64,000 bases of DNA, from contig JAFIEV010000082.1 of the NCBI GenBank assembly GCA_020832305.1, positions 124,001-188,000 on the forward strand. Reading direction: 5' to 3'. The position numbers and the translations under genes are program-made. This document shows, one piece after another, positions 37,973 to 46,727 of the stretch; the first letter of the stretch is position 1; every line of letters starts with the position of its first letter. Source of the stretch: Cyclobacteriaceae bacterium (GTDB taxonomy: Bacteria; Bacteroidota; Bacteroidia; Cytophagales; Cyclobacteriaceae). Below the pieces are notes generated by a model, which ran no database searches, had not been told where the DNA came from, and saw only the letters and a program-made list of their open reading frames with translations.

Positions 37973-38571
37973 ACAAAAATTTTTCTGATAAGGCGCTTGA
38001 AGACTTCAGCCTGATAGATCGTGCCACACTTAATAAAGACCAGCAGGCCTTCGCTGAGTTGATGAAAAGGTATAAAAAACCTGTTTATCATATGATCCTG
38101 AAAATGGTGAGAAATGTCGATGATGCTGAAGATCTAACCATGGAAGCATTTGCAAAGGCTTTTAAAAACCTGGCTCGATTTAAAAAAGATTATACCTTCT
38201 CAACCTGGCTTTTTCGAATTGCTACCAATAATGCCATCGATTTTATCAGAAAAAAAAGGCTTGAAACTATGAGCCTTGATACTTCATTTAAAGATGACAG
38301 CGGTGAATCAGTTACCATTGATGTTGAAGACAATAATCTAAATCCACAGGAAGAGGCTATAAAAAGTCAGAAAATCGAACTGGTAAGAACATTCGTTGAT
38401 AAGTTGCCGCCCAAATACCAGCGATTGGTGCGTCTGAGGTATTTCGATGAGCTTTCTTATGAAGAAATAGCCCAGGAATTAGATGCCCCGCTGGGTACCG
38501 TAAAAGCGCAATTACACCGTGCACGGGAACTTATGCATGATCAGGTCAAAGGCAAGGAAGAACATATTTAA
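37963..38571 (+). CDS. ECF-type RNA polymerase sigma factor
   Basis: A 202-residue sigma-70-family factor with region 2 (YKKPVYHMILKMVRNVDDAEDLTMEAF) and region 4 (LPPKYQRLVRLRYFDELSYEEIAQEL), linked by a short acidic segment. The ATG at 37963 overlaps the glycosyltransferase stop by ten bases and is preferred over the longer frame. No anti-sigma gene is adjacent, unlike many ECF systems; the next frame downstream is rsmG. Its signal is therefore not apparent. Confidence 0.9.
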   Translation: MELNKNFSDKALEDFSLIDRATLNKDQQAFAELMKRYKKPVYHMILKMVRNVDDAEDLTMEAFAKAFKNLARFKKDYTFSTWLFRIATNNAIDFIRKKRLETMSLDTSFKDDSGESVTIDVEDNNLNPQEEAIKSQKIELVRTFVDKLPPKYQRLVRLRYFDELSYEEIAQELDAPLGTVKAQLHRARELMHDQVKGKEEHI

Positions 38572-39211
38572 GGCTTTGAATCCGACCGGCTCAGCATTGA
38601 TATTCAAATATTTTTCAAAACTAAGTACTGTTCAAAAAGAACAGTTCAACACCCTTATGCCCTTATACAAAGAATGGAATGACAAAATCAATGTTATTTC
38701 TCGCAAAGACATCGACCATTTGTATGAGCGACATGTATTACATAGTTTGGGAATTGCCAAAATTGTGGAATTTAAAACGGGCACCCAAATACTGGATATT
38801 GGTACTGGTGGTGGATTTCCGGGTTTACCACTCGCTATTCTCTTTCCCGGGGCACATTTTCATCTAATCGACTCAATAGGAAAAAAAATTAAAGTTGTCG
38901 AAGAAGTCGCTTCTGCTTTGCAATTGAAAAACATAACAGCTAATCACATTCGTGCTGAACAATTAAAAGGAGAATACGATTTTATCGTCAGCAGGGCGGT
39001 CACACGGTTAAAGCCTTTTTTAAACTGGACTAAAGGTAAAATTAAATCATCCGGGCACAATGCCTTTTCCAATGGCATATTGTATCTCAAAGGCGGGGAT
39101 ATAGAAGATGAGTTGAATGAAATCAACCGGCAAACCTTTGTTTACGATTTAAGTATTTTCTTTGACGAACCTTTTTTCGAAACCAAAAAGGTAGTACACA
39201 TTCCAATTTGA
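38537..39211 (+). CDS. rsmG: 16S rRNA (guanine-N7) methyltransferase RsmG
   Basis: Methylates G527 of 16S rRNA. The SAM motif ILDIGTGGGFPGLPLA and the family's WNDKINVISRKDIDHLYERHVLHSL are clear. The start is uncertain: family similarity begins near 38597, where a TTG gives MIFKYFSK; another TTG lies at 38576; the ATG used here lies 35 bases inside the sigma gene. Transcription with the sigma factor is likely. Confidence 0.9.
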   Translation: MIRSKARKNIFKALNPTGSALIFKYFSKLSTVQKEQFNTLMPLYKEWNDKINVISRKDIDHLYERHVLHSLGIAKIVEFKTGTQILDIGTGGGFPGLPLAILFPGAHFHLIDSIGKKIKVVEEVASALQLKNITANHIRAEQLKGEYDFIVSRAVTRLKPFLNWTKGKIKSSGHNAFSNGILYLKGGDIEDELNEINRQTFVYDLSIFFDEPFFETKKVVHIPI

Positions 39212-39233
39212 GTTGTTCCCTAAAATAAACGAC

Positions 39234-39980
39234 TCAAGGCTCAAATGCTATTACATTGGAAGGGTTGATACTTTCGATGCTCTTGATTTCGGGATTCCCC
39301 TTATAATAAATTTTTCCACTTCCCCGCTGTATCACCTTAAGGCTATTAAGTACGGAGATTCTGGCCGTTCCGATACTGTTTTGCTCGATAAAAACATGTT
39401 TCCCTGCCATAGTAAAAGCTTCGAGCTGTCCTGCACCTGCATGCCTGAGATGTAAATAATCGCTCACACCCCGCAAGGTTGATTGTCCTGAACTTCCCAA
39501 AATACAATGTATGGAGTCAGATACTATTTCGAGATTCATGCGTGCCGCTCCGGATGTTCTCAGGCGCAACCCTGTAAAATGTATGGCTGCATTAGAGATC
39601 AGCATGGCATTGCCATCTGCTTCAATACTTTTAAACTGAGGTGCACTCAGGTAGACATCACAATCAAATGGTCCGTTGAAACACCTGTTCAACCGTATAT
39701 TGAGCATGCCATCATTTACATCGACATCAAAAGCATCAATAACCTCTTGAGGCGCCTGAATTTGCAAACTATGGATTTCAGCAGGATTTATGTATAAATT
39801 ACCAGGTCCATTGTAATAAACCTCCTGAAAATTTTGTACGCCAAATTGCTCTGAAACAATCTTGTTTTTTACCCTCAAACAAGATATTTCTGTTTCATGA
39901 CATGCCGTTGAGGCAAGCAAAAAACATATAAAAAACAAAACGCTCAGGGGGCTGGATTTTTGGGTTGCTTGTGTCTTCAT
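39234..39980 (-). CDS. GIN-domain (DUF2807) lipoprotein
   Basis: A 248-residue protein with a lipoprotein signal (lipobox STAC) and a right-handed beta-structure typical of GIN/DUF2807 domains, seen as repeated short strands: YYNGPGNLYIN, IEADGNAMLISN, LRTSGAARMNLEI, CILGSSGQSTLRG, RHAGAGQLEAF, IQRGSGKIYYKGNPEIKS. The family is widespread in Bacteroidota and of unknown function, possibly adhesive or structural at the envelope. Monocistronic, convergent with rsmG. Confidence 0.8.
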   Translation of the reverse strand: MKTQATQKSSPLSVLFFICFLLASTACHETEISCLRVKNKIVSEQFGVQNFQEVYYNGPGNLYINPAEIHSLQIQAPQEVIDAFDVDVNDGMLNIRLNRCFNGPFDCDVYLSAPQFKSIEADGNAMLISNAAIHFTGLRLRTSGAARMNLEIVSDSIHCILGSSGQSTLRGVSDYLHLRHAGAGQLEAFTMAGKHVFIEQNSIGTARISVLNSLKVIQRGSGKIYYKGNPEIKSIESINPSNVIAFEP

Positions 39981-40099
39981 CGCCTGGAATGCATTAAATG
40001 TGCTTCATTACAAGCCAAGTTAAGCAAAAGCTAAATTGGAAAATTTTCAATGCGCAATACTAATGTACGCGTGTAAGACATGAATAGAAAATACAGGGA

Positions 40100-40510
40100 T
40101 TAATTAAGGTATTTCTTGAAAATGCGATCTATATCGTCTTTTTGTAATAAAAATGCCGGATTTCGATAGGTCTTATTAATTACTTCCAATACAGCTGTTG
40201 GATTTAAACCCATTTTAAGGCCCAGGTCAAAGCAAAACTGAATCTCTTCCTTTTTGATAATTTTGTCAATGCCCATCAATAATATGATACGGTGAAACTG
40301 GTCAATTATCTGGTTTTGATACCTTGGAAAGGAATTATCTACGATCAGATTACCTTTTTTAATTTTATCAACATCCTCCCGTTCCACACCCAGGCGATCT
40401 GCTACGCTGTTGATAAAATTCTGCTCCATGTGAGATTCCTGCCCATCAATTCTCGAAAGATTGATTAAATCTTTTATATGACTTAATTTTTCCTGGTATT
40501 CTTCTTGCAT
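40100..40510 (-). CDS. Small helical protein, TerB-like
   Basis: A 136-residue all-helical protein. LINLSRIDGQESHMEQNFI followed by a second segment LLMGIDKIIKKEEIQFCFDLGLKMG resembles the two halves of TerB-type domains, found in tellurite and stress proteins. No signal peptide or membrane segment. The similarity is by pattern only; function is unknown. Confidence 0.5.
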   Translation of the reverse strand: MQEEYQEKLSHIKDLINLSRIDGQESHMEQNFINSVADRLGVEREDVDKIKKGNLIVDNSFPRYQNQIIDQFHRIILLMGIDKIIKKEEIQFCFDLGLKMGLNPTAVLEVINKTYRNPAFLLQKDDIDRIFKKYLN

Positions 40511-40616
40511 CCGTCTTTAAAAAAATCAATTTGAACTAAATTTCTTTAAATATCGCAATAAATAAAGACTTTGAAAATACATTTTTGTTTAATTGAAGTT
40601 TATAAAAGGAAAGTAT

Positions 40617-41123
40617 ATGTATGAAAATGCCCAAAATTTAATCACTAAACTGCATTTGAAACCACATCCCGAAGGAGGCTGGTACAGGGAAGTATACCGC
40701 TCCAACGAATGGATTAATGCCGAAAGCATATCCCCCAGGTTTAATAGAAAGCGTTGTTTTTCAACAGGAATTTACTACATGCTCTGCGGCAAGGAATTTT
40801 CGGCCTGGCATAGAATACAATCAGATGAACTCTGGCATCATTACCAGGGCTGTGGTATTGTATTGCATATCATTGATCCTGAAGGCCAGTACACCCATGT
40901 CGAGATAGGTAATATTCACTCTGAAAATCCTGCATTTCAGATTGCTGTCCCGGCGCAATATTGGTTTGCCGTAGAAACCAAGGATAAAAACAGTTTTTTC
41001 CTCTCCGGCTGTACTGTGGCACCAGGTTTTGACTTCGCTGATTTTGAATTTGCACAATTTGCAAAGCTATCGATTGAATTTCCTCAGCATAAAGAGATTC
41101 TTCAAAAGTTTTGTATCAGATAA
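40617..41123 (+). CDS. Cupin-fold protein of the DUF985 family
   Basis: A 168-residue single cupin. LKPHPEGGWYREVYRS and FSAWHRIQSDELWHHYQGC are the two characteristic segments, with two histidines and glutamates able to bind a metal. The family is catalytically unassigned. ATG 40617 follows AAAGGAAAG, a purine-rich site close to that of the RmlD-like gene; the frame opens earlier at 40593 but that ATG has no such site. Confidence 0.85.
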   Translation: MYENAQNLITKLHLKPHPEGGWYREVYRSNEWINAESISPRFNRKRCFSTGIYYMLCGKEFSAWHRIQSDELWHHYQGCGIVLHIIDPEGQYTHVEIGNIHSENPAFQIAVPAQYWFAVETKDKNSFFLSGCTVAPGFDFADFEFAQFAKLSIEFPQHKEILQKFCIR

Positions 41124-41170
41124 ACTAAAACAGGGGCGTCAATGATGTAATTGCTATAATTTAAAACCTG

Positions 41171-41587
41171 TTAAATAGGAATGTATGTAAATTTTATATT
41201 CAACCGGTAATAAGTTTCTATAGATTCGGCATATTTAAAGGCTTCCCATATTTTAATGGGTACTTCCTTATGTATAAAAGTACGGTCATGTGTTACCAAT
41301 ACCAGGTATCCTGACTCTTTATCACAACTATGGTAACTGACATTTCGGATGCCCCGTACTGCGAGGGCTTCAAATGCCTCTTCAAATTCAAAGCGACAGT
41401 TGCGAATAAAATCCAGAGCAGTTTCAACATTGGCGAAATGATCAGGCAAATCGGCACAGGTAAATTTCTTTTCCTGTATTACAAATGCATACTTATTTGG
41501 CTCCTTGGCCTGTAAATACCCGGCGCCATTTAAAATGACAAAAATGCAAATAAGCAAGCCTTTGCAGGATGTTGGTGCCGAAATCAT
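41171..41587 (-). CDS. Small exported protein, KTSC-like C-terminus
   Basis: A 138-residue protein with a signal peptide (MISAPTSCKGLL...YLQA). The C-terminal 60 residues (SYHSCDKESGYLVLV, then EVPIKIWEAFKYAES and NIKFTYIPI) match the strand-strand-helix pattern of KTSC domains, but the canonical Lys-Thr-Ser-Cys tetrad is not evident. The frame extends to a TTG at 41602; ATG 41587 gives the better signal peptide. Function unknown. Confidence 0.5.
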   Translation of the reverse strand: MISAPTSCKGLLICIFVILNGAGYLQAKEPNKYAFVIQEKKFTCADLPDHFANVETALDFIRNCRFEFEEAFEALAVRGIRNVSYHSCDKESGYLVLVTHDRTFIHKEVPIKIWEAFKYAESIETYYRLNIKFTYIPI

Positions 41588-41709
41588 ATAGTATATGTGC
41601 AATCAGGGTAAGTACTGTAATACAACGATGAAACCGAAAGCAAAATTATGGTAAATCCCTTTTATAAAGAATTATATATGAAGAATCTTCTGTGATTTAA
41701 TCATTGATT

Positions 41710-41717
41710 TATATTTG
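41710..41717 (+). promoter_or_regulatory. -7 promoter box of the DUF72 gene
   Basis: TATATTTG matches TAnnTTTG and is followed by CA. The leader to the ATG would be about 40 bases and contains the short upstream frame at 41736-41765. Confidence 0.5.
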
Positions 41718-41735
41718 CATACTTAGGAGCTTACA

Positions 41736-41765
41736 ATGGGTCAAAAGATAAAATTGAACCAATGA
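41736..41765 (+). other. Nine-codon upstream frame overlapping the DUF72 start
   Basis: ATG at 41736 opens a frame encoding MGQKIKLNQ, whose stop TGA at 41763 overlaps the DUF72 start as ATGA. Such overlaps support translational coupling; whether this one is translated is unknown. Confidence 0.3.
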
Positions 41766-42646
41766 AATTTGGTCGAGCTGAAGACATTTCTCAGGTAACA
41801 TTTAATTATCCACACAAGCCAACTGTATATTCAGGAGTTGAAGACAGTGTACTGCTTTTTGTAAAAACAGGAGCGCCAGCCTGGGGAGACAAAGGGTTCA
41901 TTGGAAAATTATATCCTAAAGGAAGTAGAACAAATGAGTTCTTAAAGTACTATGCCATGCATTTTGATGCGATTGAGCTAAATACGACCTTTTATCGAAT
42001 TCCTCCGATAGATACTTTGAAGAAATGGAGTGCAATGGTGCCCTCAGAATTTAAGTTTTGCCCCAAATTCCCACAGCAATTAAGCAGGGCAAGTCGACTT
42101 AATCCAACCTCAGCCTTGCTGCAGGACTTTTTGCATATGATTGATTTTCTGGGTGAAAAGCATGGCCTGAGCTTCCTCCAACTACCCGAGCATTTTAGCA
42201 TACAAAGAAAAAATGAACTCATAGATTATCTGTCTTCACTGCCTGTTCAATTTAGATTTGCCGTAGAATTCAGACATCCTTCCTGGTTTACAGACCAGGA
42301 ATTAATGTATCAAGTATTCAGTAAATTGGCAGAATCTAACATTTCAACTGTAATAACCGATACCGCACTGCGCAGAGATGTATTGCATTTATCACTGACC
42401 ACAGATACAGTGATGATTCGATTTACTGGCAATGCCCTGCACCCGACAGATTTTAAAAGAATCGATTTTTGGACAAGACAAATCCGGGCCTGGCAGGTAC
42501 AAAAAGTACTTCAGGGAATTTTCTTTTTTATTCATCAACCCCAGGAACATTTATGTGCCGATCTGGCCGTTTATTTTTCAGATGTTATATCAACTACTTC
42601 TGAACTTAATGTAAGCAGGCCCCGGATTTTCGAAGGTTTATTTTAA
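41762..42646 (+). CDS. DUF72 (YecE-like) TIM-barrel protein
   Basis: A 294-residue DUF72 protein. The family pattern is seen in GAPAWGDKGFIGKLYPKG, HFDAIELNTTFYRIPP, FKFCPKFPQQLS, LQLPEHFS and VEFRHPSWF. The fold is a predicted TIM barrel with unknown activity. It is followed 10 bases later by the Cu/Zn efflux permease gene, probably in one operon. Confidence 0.88.
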   Translation: MKFGRAEDISQVTFNYPHKPTVYSGVEDSVLLFVKTGAPAWGDKGFIGKLYPKGSRTNEFLKYYAMHFDAIELNTTFYRIPPIDTLKKWSAMVPSEFKFCPKFPQQLSRASRLNPTSALLQDFLHMIDFLGEKHGLSFLQLPEHFSIQRKNELIDYLSSLPVQFRFAVEFRHPSWFTDQELMYQVFSKLAESNISTVITDTALRRDVLHLSLTTDTVMIRFTGNALHPTDFKRIDFWTRQIRAWQVQKVLQGIFFFIHQPQEHLCADLAVYFSDVISTTSELNVSRPRIFEGLF

Positions 42647-42656
42647 TTTCAATAGT

Positions 42657-43937
42657 ATGATACAAAACTGGATCTTAGATTATTTTGAAGCGCTGATCGA
42701 GCTTACCATAGAGATGGCCCCTTATCTGCTGTTGGGATTTTTTATTGCAGGTTTGCTGCACGTATTTGTATCGCCCAAGGTTCTGAATGATTATATCGGC
42801 AAAAAAAATACTGCTTCAGTTATCAGAGCTGCCCTGGCAGGCATACCTTTACCCCTTTGTTCCTGTGGTGTAATACCCACCGGCATTTCTTTATTCAGAA
42901 ACGGAGCTGCCCGTGGTCCGGTAGTTTCTTTTATGATTTCAACACCCCAAATCGCTGTCGATTCGGTATTGGTAACATACTCTATGCTTGGTTTGCCAAT
43001 GGCAATTTTACGTATAGTAGCCGCTTTTATTAGTGGAATAGCCGGTGGTTTGGCTGTAAATAAAACAGATAAACACAATTATCTGAATTCGCCGGAATCT
43101 TCTACTCAAATACTGGTACCCGGCCAGACATCTGGTCTGGTTCAAAAATGGATCAGGGTTTTAAAATATGCTTTTGTCGATTTCCTCAGTGATATTGCTG
43201 ACTGGTTGCTTATAGGGTTACTGCTGGCCGCTTTGATGGCGGTATTAATACCTGACGGCTATTTGCAAACCCACATGAATACTCCCTGGCTCAATATGTT
43301 TATTGTACTCATTGCCTCCATTCCATTGTATGTGTGTGCAACCGGTTCAGTTCCCATTGCTACCGTATTACTTTTAAAAGGACTGAATCCTGGAGCGATC
43401 GTCGTATTTTTAATGGCTGGGCCGGCAACCAATGCTGCTACCATTGCCATTATGGCCAAAACATTGGGGAAAAAAACACTGGCAATTTACATGGCCACTA
43501 TGATTGCAGGTTCCTTGCTTTTTGGGCTTTTTGCAGATTACTTATTACCAGGTAACTGGTTTTATAGTTTACAGGCAATAGAAGGCCAGATAGAAACAGC
43601 ACCTTCCTGGCCAGGTATAGTGTCTGCTTTATTTTTATCGATTTTAATCGTATATGGTCTTTGGTTACGCTATTGCAGTAGGCCAACCCTGGATAAGACT
43701 GAAAATAAAAAAATGCAGTCCGTTGCCATAAAAGTAAAAGGAATGGATTGTAACCATTGTAAAACCAGCGTAGAAGAAGCCATTAAAAAGTTACCATCGG
43801 TAAAATATGTTTTTGCAAACATAAACAGTGGTATTGTTGAAGTCTCCGGAAACACTTTGAATGAAGATAGCCTTATTAAAGCCATCAGAGATTCGGGATA
43901 TGACGTATTAAATGCAGAAAATAAAAAATCCTCGTAA
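42657..43937 (+). CDS. SO_0444-type Cu/Zn efflux permease with HMA domain
   Basis: A 426-residue inner-membrane permease (DUF318/ArsP-like fold) with eight or more helices and the conserved loop PLPLCSCGVIPTGISLFRNGAARG near residues 60-85. A heavy-metal-associated domain occupies the last 70 residues, with metal motif GMDCNHCKTS. Proteins of this design export copper or zinc by family assignment. The last codons lie inside the hairpin at 43925-43958. The metal is inferred. Confidence 0.87.
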   Translation: MIQNWILDYFEALIELTIEMAPYLLLGFFIAGLLHVFVSPKVLNDYIGKKNTASVIRAALAGIPLPLCSCGVIPTGISLFRNGAARGPVVSFMISTPQIAVDSVLVTYSMLGLPMAILRIVAAFISGIAGGLAVNKTDKHNYLNSPESSTQILVPGQTSGLVQKWIRVLKYAFVDFLSDIADWLLIGLLLAALMAVLIPDGYLQTHMNTPWLNMFIVLIASIPLYVCATGSVPIATVLLLKGLNPGAIVVFLMAGPATNAATIAIMAKTLGKKTLAIYMATMIAGSLLFGLFADYLLPGNWFYSLQAIEGQIETAPSWPGIVSALFLSILIVYGLWLRYCSRPTLDKTENKKMQSVAIKVKGMDCNHCKTSVEEAIKKLPSVKYVFANINSGIVEVSGNTLNEDSLIKAIRDSGYDVLNAENKKSS

Positions 43938-43958
43938 TAATTGCATTACGGGGATTTT
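43925..43958 (-). terminator. Hairpin at the end of the permease gene
   Basis: A 14-base stem (one G-T pair) with a 6-base loop overlaps the permease stop codon. On the minus strand it is followed by six T, so it works best as the terminator of the small gene at 43990; on the plus strand only four T follow. Confidence 0.7.
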
Positions 43959-43989
43959 CCAACCAACCTTTACTAAAAACAAATCTCTT

Positions 43990-44163
43990 CTAATCTCTGA
44001 TTACGTAATGCGCATTCACAGAAGACTGACTGTTAGAAGTTATGCCATCATCTGATGGATTCTTCGCATCAATCTTAAATGTGATAATGAATACGATTAC
44101 GCATAAAAGAAATACAATGATTTTTAAAGATAAGTTGTGGAAGTTTAACGGTCCATTTGTCAT
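43990..44163 (-). CDS. Small single-pass membrane protein
   Basis: A 57-residue frame starting MTNGPLNFHN with one strong membrane helix (LKIIVFLLCVIVFIITF) and a polar, Ser/Asn-rich tail ending HYVIRD. ATG 44163 is used; the frame runs on to a TTG at 44247. The minus-strand terminator 30 bases beyond its stop supports transcription. No family recognised. Confidence 0.4.
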   Translation of the reverse strand: MTNGPLNFHNLSLKIIVFLLCVIVFIITFKIDAKNPSDDGITSNSQSSVNAHYVIRD

Positions 44164-44329
44164 AATACAACCTGTTTTAAAATTATTACATTTAGCCTTA
44201 ATATGTAAAAAACGCAGAACCCGCAATTTTATTACAATGTAATACAACCTATAATTTTGCGCTTTGAAATTAAGAACTTTAGCTGGCTTTCAATTGTTCA
44301 AATATATTAATTAGTTTCTAATCATTCTA

Positions 44330-45685
44330 CTAATAGTTAAATTTTTTGCTGAAAAAATTTCTCTGCTCTTGAAGTTTCTTGTAAGTCTTTGACCTAAAAT
44401 TTACAATTATCCAGGCTTTAACGCATTTTTTGGTTTTTTCAAACAAATGGCGATAGGCCTTCAGTATTTTTTTTGCAGGATACAAGGTAAGCACAAATAA
44501 AATCCCCGGGAATATACTTTTTAAACAGGTAATCAGAATAACGGTCAGCATGCATGTTTGTAAAGCGTAAAAAGTGAGATGTGCCACAAATGCAACTGAA
44601 CTGTTGAATTGCTTGTCTTTCACTTGTTTAGCAATAATATGCCCAAAACTGTATGGCAAAACCCACGTTAGCCACCCATACAGAAAAAATGGGAAAAATA
44701 AAATCAGAAGAACTATTGCCAGAAAGCAAGCTTTTCCATCATATCCATTGAAAATCATAGGATTGCCGAAACAGCCCATTTGTATCATAAACGCTTCAGC
44801 CTCCTTTTGCTCATTGATGCGTTTTTCGTATAGTTCGGGTTGCTGAATCCTGAATAGATTGATTTCTTCTATCAATTCTTTACTGAGGCTGAAGCGAATT
44901 TTCTGATTGTCAGGAGTCTCTTTAGAAGAAAACATTATTTCATTCCAGTAAATCCATCGTATATAATCTTCATAGACCTCTTCATCTTCGATGTGGATTA
45001 CCAGGGTCATTAGGCTTTCGCGCACCTCATTTGTAAGTATACGTTGCGCTTTTGCCGGATCAAGATGATATTTTTCTACGTAGTTTTGAATTGGAACAGG
45101 CTTGCCATATTGTATGAGCAGTCTACTAAAAATGCTGTGATGCGATGCATATTCAAGACCTACAGGTACAATATATGCCGGCCCCTGATATCCCGTTTCA
45201 TAGATAGAAAAAGCTATTTTTGCCAGCCCTTTTTTAAATGCCCTGAGTCTCTTTCGGGGATCGTGGTTACCTTCTGGCATAATAACCAATGCTTCTCCAT
45301 TGATCAGTACATGACAGGATTTCTCAAAAATGGCCTCATTTTTTCTCAATTGATCATATCCATCACGAAAACGGAATACAGGAAGCATTTTAAAAAAATA
45401 CAGTATTCTGGCTATGAGGCTCGATTTGAAAACATCACTGCGGGCCAGAAACCATGGGTTCTTTTTACAAGTGCAAAGTATTGCCAATGCGTCCATAAGC
45501 GCATTCTGATGATTGGCTATGAAAATCAGTGGAGCATTTTCGGGTATATTTTCCAAGCCGCTTACTTCTGTACGATAGAATAAATGAAACTGCCAGGTAA
45601 CGTATCTTTTAAGTAAACGGTAAAACAAAGGATCTTTTTGAGCTGCCAATGTGACTGAATTAAATATTAAAAAAGCAATATACAT
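44330..45685 (-). CDS. PlsC-type phospholipid/glycerol acyltransferase
   Basis: A 451-residue membrane acyltransferase. The PlsC domain occupies about residues 50-220, with the catalytic motif NHQNALMD (His and Asp separated by five residues, not the usual four) and MPEGNHDPRKRLRAFKKG. Three or four hydrophobic segments follow in the C-terminal 160 residues. It probably transfers acyl groups to a glycerophospholipid, possibly for an unusual lipid of this phylum. Divergent from the aminotransferase gene. Confidence 0.8.
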   Translation of the reverse strand: MYIAFLIFNSVTLAAQKDPLFYRLLKRYVTWQFHLFYRTEVSGLENIPENAPLIFIANHQNALMDALAILCTCKKNPWFLARSDVFKSSLIARILYFFKMLPVFRFRDGYDQLRKNEAIFEKSCHVLINGEALVIMPEGNHDPRKRLRAFKKGLAKIAFSIYETGYQGPAYIVPVGLEYASHHSIFSRLLIQYGKPVPIQNYVEKYHLDPAKAQRILTNEVRESLMTLVIHIEDEEVYEDYIRWIYWNEIMFSSKETPDNQKIRFSLSKELIEEINLFRIQQPELYEKRINEQKEAEAFMIQMGCFGNPMIFNGYDGKACFLAIVLLILFFPFFLYGWLTWVLPYSFGHIIAKQVKDKQFNSSVAFVAHLTFYALQTCMLTVILITCLKSIFPGILFVLTLYPAKKILKAYRHLFEKTKKCVKAWIIVNFRSKTYKKLQEQRNFFSKKFNY

Positions 45686-45872
45686 GCATTATTTTAAAGG
45701 TATGTCTCTCAGGAATTCTCTGTTACAAAATTTGAAATTGGAGATTGGATCTCCGTAGGCCCGGCCATATTAGTTCCGCAACAAATCCTGGAAATTAAAA
45801 TTGAAGGGCATACCTCGCAAAGAAGGATTTTTTGCTTAAGATTGCTATACAAAATCATTTCTGTTCTCGCAT

Positions 45873-46727
45873 ATGAATCCGTTGAAATACATAGTAAACA
45901 CTGAATTAAAAGATGTAGCAGATGCTGTGGTACATATTTCAGATGTTGCCTTACTAAGAGGTTATGGCATTTTTGATTTCTTCAGGTTGCAGGATAAAGC
46001 ACCACTTTATATCGACCAGCACATAGATCGTTTTTATCGATCGGCTCAATTGCTCAGGCTTTATCCCTCAATCAAAAAAGAGGAGCTCAAGCAATTAATA
46101 TATGAAATGCTGAGCGTCAACAAAATGCCGGGTTCTGGTATCAGAATGGTTCTGACAGGTGGAAGTTCCCATAATGGATTTGATCCGGGTGCCCCTCAGC
46201 TATTGGTAACGCAGGAAGTGCTTCATTTTGCCCCCCCAACCGTCTACGAAAACGGCACAGGTCTCATGCTGCTGGAACATCAACGGGAACTTTCAGAAAT
46301 AAAAAGCATTAATTATCTATCTGCCATATATCACTGGCCATCGCTGTCGACATACAATGCTTCTGATTTTCTTTACAAACATCAGGGTAAAATACTGGAG
46401 GCAACACGAAGCAACATTTTCTTTGTAATGGATGATGAAAGTATTTATACACCTGCCAAGGATATTTTAAGTGGAATCAACCGCAGAGCGATTATAAATA
46501 TGGCTTTAAACAATTTTGAAGTAAATGAAGGCTCTGTATTACTTGCTATGCTTCCCCGAATAAAAGAAGCCTTCATCACAGGAACCACCAAGAAAATACT
46601 GCCTGTAGTACGTATCGATGACCATGTTTTGGGCGATGGGAGCCCTGGTAAGATTACGCGTAAGCTTATGGAAGATTACGAAAAAGTGCTGACACTCCGC
46701 AAAGAAGAAGAAGGCCCTGCCTGGTGA
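45873..46727 (+). CDS. Class IV aminotransferase (BCAT/ADC-lyase family)
   Basis: A 284-residue PLP enzyme of fold type IV. The N-terminal LLRGYGIFDFFR, the PLP region ATRSNIFF, and LSGINRRAII and ITGTTKKILPVV near the C-terminus are family motifs. It may be a branched-chain or D-amino-acid aminotransferase, or an aminodeoxychorismate lyase; length favours the latter two. It ends one base before the convergent sulfatase gene. Confidence 0.82.
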   Translation: MNPLKYIVNTELKDVADAVVHISDVALLRGYGIFDFFRLQDKAPLYIDQHIDRFYRSAQLLRLYPSIKKEELKQLIYEMLSVNKMPGSGIRMVLTGGSSHNGFDPGAPQLLVTQEVLHFAPPTVYENGTGLMLLEHQRELSEIKSINYLSAIYHWPSLSTYNASDFLYKHQGKILEATRSNIFFVMDDESIYTPAKDILSGINRRAIINMALNNFEVNEGSVLLAMLPRIKEAFITGTTKKILPVVRIDDHVLGDGSPGKITRKLMEDYEKVLTLRKEEEGPAW

